This document shows, piece after piece, positions 1 to 5,393 of a DNA stretch of 7,196 nt. Every line of letters begins with the position of its first letter. Within the stretch, counting starts at the first letter, position 1. Source of the DNA: Elusimicrobiota bacterium (GTDB lineage Bacteria > Elusimicrobiota > Elusimicrobia > Elusimicrobiales > Elusimicrobiaceae); assembly GCA_031258375.1 (NCBI GenBank), contig JAIRMX010000200.1:1-7196 (forward strand), given 5' to 3'. The position numbers and the translations under genes are program-made. Below the pieces are notes generated by a model. The model saw nothing but the letters and a program-made list of their open reading frames with translations. It made no database searches and was not told the origin of the DNA.

Positions 1-62
1 TTGGACTTAGGAGTGCTTCTTTTGCTGTTATTCTTTTGAGCAGTGTTTATTTTTCTTTTCAT
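1..62 (-). CDS. Possible 5' end of a small basic protein (partial, runs off window)
   Basis: An ATG at 62-60 on the minus strand opens a frame that stays open to the window edge (20 codons). It begins MKRKINTAQKNN and is rich in Lys, Arg, Asn and Ser. A stop codon lies two codons upstream, so this would be the first possible start. The nearest purine-rich stretch (AAAGGAAAG) is about 25 nt upstream, too far to act as a normal ribosome binding site. The start also lies inside the 62-76 hairpin. It is co-directional with the ribF operon, and rpsO often follows ribF, but the visible residues do not let me identify it. It could equally be chance in AT-rich DNA. Confidence 0.18.
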   Translation of the reverse strand, partial: MKRKINTAQKNNSKRSTPKS

Positions 63-112
63 ATACTAAAAGTATACGCTGCTCACTTTCCTTTTGTCCC
101 CTAATTGTCCAA
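1..112. repeat. Nested imperfect inverted repeats (foldback sequence)
   Basis: Three concentric inverted repeats are visible. The outer arms are TTGGACTTAGG (1-11) and CCTAATTGTCCAA (100-112), complementary apart from a 2-nt indel. The middle arms are GAGCAGTG (38-45) and CGCTGCTC (77-84), 8 pairs with one G-T wobble. The inner hairpin is TATACT-AAA-AGTATA (62-76), 6 pairs with a 3-nt loop. The nesting suggests a structured RNA or a small palindromic repeat rather than a chance hairpin. No T-run follows the inner hairpin on either strand, so it is not an obvious intrinsic terminator. The left edge of the window cuts the element, so its true extent is unknown. Confidence 0.4.
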
Positions 113-365
113 CAAGACCGGATTTACACACAAACACTTTGAGTGTCTAAAATATCCTCTACTACAAATAGTTGCGAAGGGTATTTTTGACGACTGAAAA
201 GCAAAGTAAGAGCGCGTTGAGAGAGGATGTTAGATAATAAAATTAAACTTATTGAAACATTACTGAACAATATTAATTGGCAACTTTTTGCATATTAGAC
301 CAAAAATTTAAGATTAATTCGATTTAACCGCTGCGGACATATGCTGAGGAAATAACGATACTAAG
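105..365. other. Intergenic region with short plus-strand open fragments, no recognised gene
   Basis: This stretch lies downstream of ribF. On the plus strand, 105-197 reads as a 30-codon fragment ending in IVAKGIFDD and a stop. Positions 227-298 read as a 23-codon ATG frame beginning MLDNKIKLIETLLNN, with GAGAGG abutting the ATG too closely for good Shine-Dalgarno spacing. Both have protein-like composition but match nothing I recognise, and they may be relics of decayed genes. A perfect ACACT-TTG-AGTGT hairpin is also present near 137-149. I see no tRNA or rRNA, and no convincing intrinsic terminator for the ribF operon. Confidence 0.4.
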
Positions 366-1241
366 TTATAATAGTTTTTTTGCGGCGGCGACGTCTTTTG
401 TTATTTGTGCGGCGAGATGTTCTATTGATTTGAATTTAATCTCGCCGCGTATTTTTGAAATAAATTCAATTTTCAAAAAATTCCCGTAAATATCGCGGTC
501 AAAATCAAAAATATTTACTTCAACGCAAGGCAGCGCGTTTTCGGATATAGTCGGCCGCAGGCCTATATTACATACCCCTTTGAAAATCTCTTTGTTTAAA
601 ATAACTTTGACCGCAAAGACGCCGCGCGGCATAATTTTTGCCGCGTCAATAGTTAAATTTGCGGTAGGAAAACCTATAGTCCGCCCGAGCCGCCTGCCTT
701 TGACAACTTTCCCCTGCGCGCCGTAATTATATCCGAGCATATTGTTCGCAGCCGGTATATTGCCGTTTTTTAACTCGTTCCTTATTGCGGAAGACGATAT
801 TTTATGTTCTTTTTCCCGCAAGAAATCGGCTTGAGCGTAAATTATCGCGCGCTTCGCGCAGGCTTCGCGCAAAAAAGCTAAATGGCCTTGCCGGTCTTTG
901 CCGAAGGCAAAGTCCTCTCCGGCCAGAATTCCGCCCATATTGTATTTGGAGATTAGAATATCAAAAAAACGCTGCGGGCTTAAGTTTTTTATTTTATCAA
1001 AATTAATTTTTATTATTTTACCCGCGCCGAAAGAAGAAAGCAGTTCAAATTTTTCTTTTGCGGTAGTAAGCGCGTAATTTGTTTTTTGCCCCGATATTGC
1101 TGCGCGCGGAGGGAGGGGGAAAGTCATCAACGCGCTTTGCATATTATTTAATTCGGCCAGATTTTTGAGCGTACCGATAAGATATTTATGCCCGCGGTGT
1201 GCGCCGTCAAAAGCGCCTATGGTTATAAAGTTTTTACGCAT
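366..1241 (-). CDS. ribF: Bifunctional riboflavin kinase / FMN adenylyltransferase (FAD synthetase)
   Basis: This cytoplasmic enzyme converts riboflavin to FMN with ATP and then adenylates FMN to FAD. The 291-residue protein has the two-domain RibF architecture. The N-terminal nucleotidyltransferase domain carries the GAFDGAHRGH signature (residues 9-18), GEDFAFGKDRQG (108-119) and the SSSAIRNEL motif (149-157). The C-terminal riboflavin kinase domain carries GRRLGRTIGFPTANL (182-196), NIGLRPT (225-231) and FDFDRDIYG (245-253). Length is slightly under the usual 305-315. The segment that is normally FDPHP reads FPLPP (41-45), so the usual Asp and His are missing there; the other signatures look intact. 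The ATG start gives the FDG motif its usual distance from the N-terminus and overlaps the truB stop by 19 nt, implying translational coupling. It is the last gene visible in the rbfA operon. Assignment is firm. Confidence 0.95.
   Translation of the reverse strand: MRKNFITIGAFDGAHRGHKYLIGTLKNLAELNNMQSALMTFPLPPRAAISGQKTNYALTTAKEKFELLSSFGAGKIIKINFDKIKNLSPQRFFDILISKYNMGGILAGEDFAFGKDRQGHLAFLREACAKRAIIYAQADFLREKEHKISSSAIRNELKNGNIPAANNMLGYNYGAQGKVVKGRRLGRTIGFPTANLTIDAAKIMPRGVFAVKVILNKEIFKGVCNIGLRPTISENALPCVEVNIFDFDRDIYGNFLKIEFISKIRGEIKFKSIEHLAAQITKDVAAAKKLL
851..871. repeat. Two-copy 11-bp tandem repeat inside ribF
   Basis: GCTTCGCGCA occurs at 851-860 and again at 862-871, separated by one G, and sits in a GCGC-rich patch. 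It encodes part of LREACAKRAI in RibF, between the adenylyltransferase motifs. It keeps the reading frame as coded and is probably a local duplication or a result of codon composition. Confidence 0.5.
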
Positions 1242-1909
1242 TTTAGAATATCTTCGCGCGTCATTTTTTTTACTTCTTCAATATTCAGCGCGTCCTTAAC
1301 GTTAAAACCGCCGGCTTCTATTCTGCGAAGAGAGCTTATATGCCCGACGGTTCCCAGTTTTTGCGCCAGCATATAAGCCAAGCTGCGCGCGTAAGTTCCG
1401 CTGCCGCATGTTACCTTAAAATTTATTTTCTTATCTTCGGAAATTGAAATATATTCCCACTTAAAAATTTCTACGATACTTTCTTTAAAAATATTATTGC
1501 CCCTGCGCGCGGATTTGTACATGGCTACTCCGCCGACTTTCTTTGCGCTGTAAAAAGGCACCGGGTGTTTTATAACGCCGCTCATTTGTCCAAGCGCGCC
1601 GACAATATCTTCCATTGTAAAGTCCTTCACGGGCGCGGTTCTCACGATAGAACCCTCCGCGTCCCACGTGTCCGTTTCTGTTCCGAGCGTCGTTTCAACC
1701 AAATATGTTTTAGGCGTTTTTTGATATTTTTCCTGAAGTTTGGTCGCGCGGCCGAGTAAAATTATCAAAAGGCCGCTTGCCATAGGATCCAGCGTGCCGC
1801 TGTGTCCGGTTTTTGTTTTCATCGCGCCGCGTATGTAGGAAACGACATCGTGCGAAGTCCAGCCTTTTGATTTATCTATAAGCAAAATACCGCAAATTGC
1901 GTCGTTCAT
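1223..1909 (-). CDS. truB: tRNA pseudouridine-55 synthase TruB (short form)
   Basis: TruB isomerises U55 in the T-loop of tRNAs to pseudouridine. The 228-residue protein shows the family motifs in order: KSKGWTSHDVV (13-23), GHSGTLDPMASGLL (35-48) with the catalytic Asp at 41, KTYLVETTLGTETDTWD (67-83) with the conserved Tyr at 69, FYSAKKVGG (118-126), and SGTYARSLA, where most relatives have GTYIRSLA. It is much shorter than E. coli TruB (about 314), because the C-terminal PUA-like domain is absent and the protein ends shortly after the catalytic core. Short TruBs are known in other bacteria, and there is no sign of a frameshift. The ATG lies 8 nt after the nrnA stop with no clear Shine-Dalgarno, so initiation probably depends on coupling to nrnA translation. 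Its 3' end overlaps ribF. Confidence 0.95.
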   Translation of the reverse strand: MNDAICGILLIDKSKGWTSHDVVSYIRGAMKTKTGHSGTLDPMASGLLIILLGRATKLQEKYQKTPKTYLVETTLGTETDTWDAEGSIVRTAPVKDFTMEDIVGALGQMSGVIKHPVPFYSAKKVGGVAMYKSARRGNNIFKESIVEIFKWEYISISEDKKINFKVTCGSGTYARSLAYMLAQKLGTVGHISSLRRIEAGGFNVKDALNIEEVKKMTREDILKCVKTL

Positions 1910-1917
1910 TTTAGTTT

Positions 1918-2910
1918 TTATTTCAGTTTGGCGACTTCCGCTTTGACGACGGATAAAATTTGTTTTTTTATAATATCGAGCTTGCCGCCGTTTTGTTTGA
2001 AACCGGCCGCGCGCATATGCCCGCCGCCGTTAAATTTTTGCGCTATTTTGCTGACGTCGATTTTGCCTTTTGAGCGCAGATTAACGGCGATGCGGCCCGG
2101 CTCTTCGCGTAGTAAAATGGATACTTCGACCGAAGATATCATAATCGGCTGGCTTACAATACCCTGCGTATGCTGCGGATTTGTTTTAAGAAGTTTAAAA
2201 TCGGCCGCCGTAAGCGTAATCTCGGCTATTTTATTTTTATGTAAAAGATTTAGTTTTTCAAGCGCGCGGCCTAAAAGTTTAAGTTCTTTGTAAGGCCGCG
2301 TGTTATAAAGTATTGCGTTTATCGTCTCTATATCCGCACCGCAGCCGACTAAAACCGAAGCGACGCGCAATGCCTCTGCGGTTGTGTTGGAATGCAGAAA
2401 ACGAGCGGTATCGGTTACTAGGCCGGTGTATAAATTTGTGGCTTCGTCTTTGGCGGGTTTTATTTGTAAATATTCAAAAAACTGCGTAATAATTTCCGCC
2501 GTTGAAGAGGCGTTTGGTGCAATATAATTAATGTCCCCGTAATTTTCGCCGGTGATATGATGGTCTATATTTATTACCGTTTTTGCCGAGTTAAAAATCG
2601 AGTCTAAATTCCCGCCGCGTTTTTTGTCGGAGCACTCTAAAAGTATCATAGCGTCAAACTCCGCTTTAAGCGGCGGCAACGCGCCGAAATTTATCGTATC
2701 AAGACCCGGCAAAAAAAACAGATCGTTTCCCGGCCTGTCGTTGCTGAAAGCGTAAACTTTTTTACCCATTCGCTTCAAAAGAGAAGCTACCGCAAGCGTG
2801 GATCCTAAAGAATCTCCGTCCGGATTTTGATGTCCCGCGACAAAAAAACTGTTATTATTCTTAATTGCCGAAACTATTTTTGCAAAAGCTTTTTTATTTT
2901 GAGCTTTCAT
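1918..2910 (-). CDS. nrnA: DHH/DHHA1 phosphoesterase, NrnA-like (nanoRNase / pAp phosphatase)
   Basis: Members of this family hydrolyse short oligoribonucleotides and/or 3'-phosphoadenosine 5'-phosphate using two Mn2+ ions in the cytoplasm. The 330-residue protein has the full DHH set: GHQNPDGDSLGS (26-37), a motif II Asp in LLECSD (90-95), the defining DHH in INIDHH (113-118), TGLVTDTARF (162-171) with Asp167, and the DHHA1 substrate-binding motif GGGHMRAAGF (295-304). Length matches NrnA proteins (about 310-330). Its place between rbfA and truB is typical of NrnA in many bacteria, which supports the RNA-turnover role over the exopolyphosphatase annotation sometimes given to the family. The start overlaps rbfA by 17 nt and has AGGA 7 nt upstream. 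Family is certain; the balance between nanoRNase and pAp phosphatase activity cannot be read from sequence. Confidence 0.92.
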   Translation of the reverse strand: MKAQNKKAFAKIVSAIKNNNSFFVAGHQNPDGDSLGSTLAVASLLKRMGKKVYAFSNDRPGNDLFFLPGLDTINFGALPPLKAEFDAMILLECSDKKRGGNLDSIFNSAKTVINIDHHITGENYGDINYIAPNASSTAEIITQFFEYLQIKPAKDEATNLYTGLVTDTARFLHSNTTAEALRVASVLVGCGADIETINAILYNTRPYKELKLLGRALEKLNLLHKNKIAEITLTAADFKLLKTNPQHTQGIVSQPIMISSVEVSILLREEPGRIAVNLRSKGKIDVSKIAQKFNGGGHMRAAGFKQNGGKLDIIKKQILSVVKAEVAKLK

Positions 2911-3253
2911 TACTTTTTCCTATTTTAGCGAAAATTTTCTCCACGCGGGAGGCCATTTCCGGCGTGTCGTCTGGCATAAAAGAAAACGAAGGTATTCGCT
3001 TTATATGCAGCCTTTTGCGCAGAAGCGCGCCGATTTCTCCCCGCAGCATTGAAAGTTTAAGCGCGGCGTTTTTTTTGTCGCCGTCGCTGCCAAACACCGA
3101 ATAGTAAACGCGCGCCGAGGATAAATCTTTTGCCACTTTTACTCCGGTTATCGTAATAAAACCGCTGAAGTTTTTATTTGCGGTCATGCGCGAAATTATC
3201 GTGTTTATTTCTTCAAGAAACAGCGTTTCAAGTCGTTTTACTCTCTCGATCAT
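2894..3253 (-). CDS. rbfA: 30S ribosome-binding factor RbfA
   Basis: RbfA is a small KH-fold protein that binds the 30S subunit and assists late 16S rRNA maturation at the 5' end. The 119-residue length is normal for the family. Visible hallmarks are the N-terminal helix RVKRLETLFLEEINTII, the beta-strand segment ITGVKVAKDLSSARVYYSVFG (about 34-54), the helix containing RGEIGALLRKRLHIKR (about 70-85) with the alanine/glycine kink typical of the KH-like fold, and the strand PSFSFMPDDT. It is the first gene of a tight rbfA-nrnA-truB-ribF operon. The ATG at 3253 has no Shine-Dalgarno: the preceding bases are TAGTAAAATATATAT, so translation may start on a leaderless or unstructured transcript. 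infB, its usual upstream neighbour, is not here. Confidence 0.93.
   Translation of the reverse strand: MIERVKRLETLFLEEINTIISRMTANKNFSGFITITGVKVAKDLSSARVYYSVFGSDGDKKNAALKLSMLRGEIGALLRKRLHIKRIPSFSFMPDDTPEMASRVEKIFAKIGKSNESSK
2915..2921 (-). promoter_or_regulatory. Ribosome binding site of nrnA
   Basis: Reading leftward, AGGAAAA precedes the nrnA ATG, with 7 nt between AGGA and the start. It lies inside the rbfA coding sequence and fixes the nrnA start within the 17-nt overlap. Confidence 0.6.
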
Positions 3254-3305
3254 ATATATATTTTACTAAATAAAAGCAAAGGTTTTATAGTTTAAATATA
3301 CATCT
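3254..3305. other. AT-rich presumed promoter region of the rbfA operon
   Basis: The 52 bp upstream of rbfA are very AT-rich. On the minus strand they contain ACTATAAAACC and TAAAATATATAT just before the ATG, both possible -10 elements. I do not see a paired -35 at good spacing for either. If TAAAAT is the -10, transcription would begin almost at the start codon. Confidence 0.25.
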
Positions 3306-3339
3306 GGCTTGCTTGCATTATTACCTTGCGGGAAGCTGT

Positions 3340-3351
3340 CGCCTTTAGGCG
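3340..3351. repeat. Small GC hairpin CGCCTTTAGGCG
   Basis: Arms CGCC and GGCG surround TTTA within the left end of the putative cassette. It is followed by a G-run, not a T-run, on the plus strand, so it is not an intrinsic terminator. The right arm of the cassette lacks this hairpin, which may be an insertion into the left inverted repeat. Confidence 0.35.
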
Positions 3352-3362
3352 GGGGGAGTTTT

Positions 3363-3383
3363 GTCCAATTAGGACGGTATAAT
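3363..3383 (+). promoter_or_regulatory. TATAAT -10 box with adjacent GTCC-AATTA-GGAC palindrome
   Basis: A perfect -10 consensus TATAAT lies at 3378-3383 on the plus strand. Two bases upstream is the palindrome GTCCAATTAGGAC (3363-3375, 4-bp arms around a 5-bp centre), which would sit in the promoter spacer like an operator. No good -35 hexamer is found 16-18 nt upstream (the position reads GGAGTT), so any promoter would be weak or activator-dependent. It points towards the orphan frame at 3427-3738. Confidence 0.3.
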
Positions 3384-3426
3384 CGCGCTTATAGCTTTTT
3401 ACGGTGCTTTTAAAAGTATATGATAG

Positions 3427-3738
3427 CGGTTTTGTATCTGCCGAGAAGGAACTTATGCGCTTTCACAAGATGATTTAATTATTTCCTTTCCGCTTGATCA
3501 TTTTATATTTTATAAAGACGGCAGAGGTTTTTTGGGTAAATATCCGAAAAAATATGTCGGCATTTTGTATAACTTCAACACTAAGCAAGCTTATTGTACA
3601 ACAGGGAGATATCACCCTTCAAACAAAAAGATTTGTTTATCCTTTGGAGGGGATACTATACCCGGAGATTTTTTTACCGAGATGTTTTTATATTGCCAAA
3701 ATAATCTCAAAACTTTTCCCGACGATCCCGCCAAGTAA
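3427..3738 (+). pseudogene. Orphan rightward reading frame, probable 3' remnant of an unknown gene
   Basis: The frame is open from just after a TGA-TAG pair (3421-3426) to a TAA at 3736-3738. It has no ATG or GTG near its beginning; the first conventional start is a TTG at 3532, which would give 68 residues. Residues before that TTG still look like protein (EGTYALSQDDLIISFPLDHF), continuing with KDGRGFLGKYPKKYVGILYN and ending near FPDDPAK. This suggests a gene that has lost its 5' part. Upstream, 3379-3420 in the same frame reads ALIAFYGAFKSI before the stops, while a different frame reads YDSGFVSAE across 3419-3445; a pair of frameshifts could join these pieces. It contains two Cys and many aromatic residues, with no membrane segment or motif I recognise. 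It converges on the GH57 gene, 27 nt away. A functional short protein from the TTG is the alternative. Confidence 0.4.
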
Positions 3739-3762
3739 AAAGCAAGCAAGGCTGCTGCTGCC
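3737..3762 (-). terminator. Weak rho-independent terminator of the thrC-DUF4912-GH57 operon
   Basis: Immediately after the GH57 stop on the minus strand, GCAGCA (3758-3753) can pair with TGC-T-TGC (3748-3742), leaving a 4-nt GCCT loop and one bulged T. TTTTT follows (3741-3737). Position and T-run are right for an intrinsic terminator, but the stem is short and bulged. The same bases form the right inverted repeat of the putative cassette. Confidence 0.35.
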
Positions 3763-3765
3763 ATT

Positions 3766-5382
3766 CTACGATTTGAGTGTTTCCGCCGTTTCTTTGACGG
3801 AATAAACGCCGTAATCTATTTCGGGAAAAATATTGTCTTTTTGTTCCAAATCCCAAATATAGCCTTCGTCAATTCTGTTGCCGTTTATCATATCGTAAAT
3901 CGCGTTGAAACGCTTTATATGATCTTTTGTGCGTTTTGTCGAATATTCTTTGGCCGTTCCCACAGTCATTAAAAAAGCCCAGTCGGAAGACTGCATAAGC
4001 ATGAGCTCGCGCGCGGCTTGATTTAAAGCGCGCCGCAAAACGCCTTGCGCGTTCGGGAAACGCTCGGCAAGTTCTATCATACGCTCGGCCGCTTTTACAA
4101 GATGACGATAAATCCAGTCATTGCCGCTGTTGAGCCATACTTCGTTGTAGCCTTTGTCTCCCCACGAAGACATCGAAGGTTCGACAACTTGATTTATCGG
4201 ATTTTCCGCAAGATATTCCATAGGGGTGATAAGTTTGATTTCTTGTTGATCGTAATGGATTTTTTTGAATAGAAATTCCAAAAAATCTATGCCCTCATAC
4301 CACCAATGTCCGTAAAGCTCCGCGTCGTACATTGAAACGACAAGCGGCTTTCTATCTGTGATAATATTTGCTAAATATTCTATTTGCTTTTGACGGTTGA
4401 ACATAAAATTGCCCGCGTGTTCGGCGGCTTTTTTTCTTGCGTCCTGCGGGTAATAAGGCTGTTTTTGATTGAGCGGAACTTTGCCGGTAATGCGGTGATA
4501 CTTCATAGCTATATTTCTGCGCACGCCGTCGGAATGCAAATACGGCTTTATATAATCATAATCCAAATCATAACCCAAATCGCGGTAAAATTCGCGGTAA
4601 TTTGAATCTCCCGGGTATCCGGACTGCGCGCTCCAAACCTGCTGCGCGCTTTCCATATCGCGCGCAAAAGCCGCAACACCGCTTGGCGTATAAACCGGCG
4701 CGTAAACGCCGTATTTCGGGCGCGGCTTTCCGTGCATAACGCCGTGCGATTCCATAAAGAAAAATCTTATGCCCTGCTCTTTTAAAAATTTATCGTCGCC
4801 CGGGTTAAAAGCGCATTCGGCCAGCCATATCCCGCGCGGGCTGCGGTCAAATTTGCGCCTATAATCTTCGGCCGCCGTTTTTATTTGCGCGCGCACGCTT
4901 TCTTTGTGCACTTGCAAAGGCAGAAACCCGTGCGTGGCACAGCAAGTGATGATTTCGAGCTTGCCGCTTTCCTGAAATTTTTTGAAACCGTTTAAAATAG
5001 AACCGCGATAATAATCTTCAAACAAATTTCTGTAGCGTTTGAATTTTTCGCTATACATCCGCGCGACATGATAAAACTCCGTGTCTTTAGTGCGGGAAAG
5101 TTCTTTATCTGATAATTCTATGCGCTGGTTTAAATAACTCCGAAAACGGTTTATCAGCATATTGTCGGACATCATCGCGCATAAAGGCGGAGTGAGCGAC
5201 ATTGTCAGGCGAAAATCCACGCCTTCGGCCGAGAGTTTTTCGTAAATATCAAGCAACGGCAGATAAGTTTCCGTCATCGCTTCAAAAAACCAGTCTTCTT
5301 CTAAAAAGTCCGGATATTCGGGATGCCTTATAAAAGGCAAGTGCGCGTGCAGCACTAAGGATAGATAACCTGTTTGCGGCAT
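3766..5382 (-). CDS. GH57-family 1,4-alpha-glucan branching enzyme (DUF1957 type)
   Basis: Relatives transfer alpha-1,4-glucan segments into alpha-1,6 branches of glycogen-like polymers. The 538-residue length matches GH57 branching enzymes (about 520-570). Conserved regions appear in order: HAHLPF (12-17), THGFLPL (150-156), GIWLAECAFNPG (184-195) with the presumed nucleophile Glu189, and SMYDAELYGHWWYEG (350-364) with the presumed acid/base Asp353. SSWG and EVWLN place Trp at 407 and 416, where the characterised Thermococcus enzyme has active-site tryptophans (from memory). Its third tryptophan (around 270) appears to be Tyr271 here. The C-terminal helical domain (about 420-500, including NQAARELMLMQSSDWAFL) is typical of the DUF1957 subgroup. 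No signal peptide is seen, so it should be cytoplasmic. The ATG abuts the stop of the DUF4912 gene, whose last codons provide its Shine-Dalgarno. A hydrolytic alpha-amylase activity is the main alternative. Confidence 0.88.
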   Translation of the reverse strand: MPQTGYLSLVLHAHLPFIRHPEYPDFLEEDWFFEAMTETYLPLLDIYEKLSAEGVDFRLTMSLTPPLCAMMSDNMLINRFRSYLNQRIELSDKELSRTKDTEFYHVARMYSEKFKRYRNLFEDYYRGSILNGFKKFQESGKLEIITCCATHGFLPLQVHKESVRAQIKTAAEDYRRKFDRSPRGIWLAECAFNPGDDKFLKEQGIRFFFMESHGVMHGKPRPKYGVYAPVYTPSGVAAFARDMESAQQVWSAQSGYPGDSNYREFYRDLGYDLDYDYIKPYLHSDGVRRNIAMKYHRITGKVPLNQKQPYYPQDARKKAAEHAGNFMFNRQKQIEYLANIITDRKPLVVSMYDAELYGHWWYEGIDFLEFLFKKIHYDQQEIKLITPMEYLAENPINQVVEPSMSSWGDKGYNEVWLNSGNDWIYRHLVKAAERMIELAERFPNAQGVLRRALNQAARELMLMQSSDWAFLMTVGTAKEYSTKRTKDHIKRFNAIYDMINGNRIDEGYIWDLEQKDNIFPEIDYGVYSVKETAETLKS

Positions 5383-5393
5383 TTATTCCTCTC
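5383..5393 (-). promoter_or_regulatory. Coupled stop/ribosome-binding junction before the GH57 gene
   Basis: GAGAGGAATAA combines the last Glu-Glu codons and stop of the DUF4912 gene with an AGAGGA Shine-Dalgarno 4 nt before the GH57 ATG. The stop and start codons are directly adjacent (TAAATG), so translational coupling is likely. The same 11 bases recur at 6282-6292. Confidence 0.65.

Larger units (their letters stand above)
3306..3752. mobile_element. Possible small inverted-repeat-bounded cassette or its remnant
   Basis: The left end begins GGCTTGCTTGC (3306-3316). The right end, read on the minus strand from 3752, begins GCCTTGCTTGC, giving 10 of 11 matches. By eye the similarity continues inward: left 3317-3341 aligns with right 3741-3720 through shared CTTG, CGGGA and GTCG blocks, giving about 28 identities over 37 columns with several single-base gaps. 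A shared AGTTTTG block lies deeper (3357-3363 and 3714-3708). Between the ends are a TATAAT box, a small palindrome and an orphan rightward reading frame. The size (about 447 bp) fits a MITE-like or truncated IS-like element. There is no recognisable transposase and no clear target-site duplication. The right arm overlaps the putative terminator of the GH57 gene, which is a competing explanation for that arm. Confidence 0.3.

Noticed and set aside
67..76. TAAAAGTATA shared with 3411-3420, plus TTTTGTCC and AATT blocks shared between the two intergenic regions.
   Set aside because: The matches are too short and the surrounding sequence does not align, so I do not claim both regions carry copies of one element.
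307..320. The 14-mer TTTAAGATTAATTC repeated at 7068-7081.
   Set aside because: The second copy lies inside conserved thrC codons, and one shared 14-mer in a 7-kb AT-rich window is not strong evidence of a repeat family.
3300..3345. Possible tRNA or small structured RNA at the left end of the cassette.
   Set aside because: No cloverleaf or conserved T-loop motif can be formed, and only the small CGCCTTTAGGCG hairpin is evident.
3494..3805. A 103-codon plus-strand frame beginning with TTG and running into the end of the GH57 gene.
   Set aside because: It overlaps the orphan frame 3427-3738 in a different phase and the GH57 3' end on the opposite strand. It has no ribosome binding site, and its composition looks less natural than the orphan frame.
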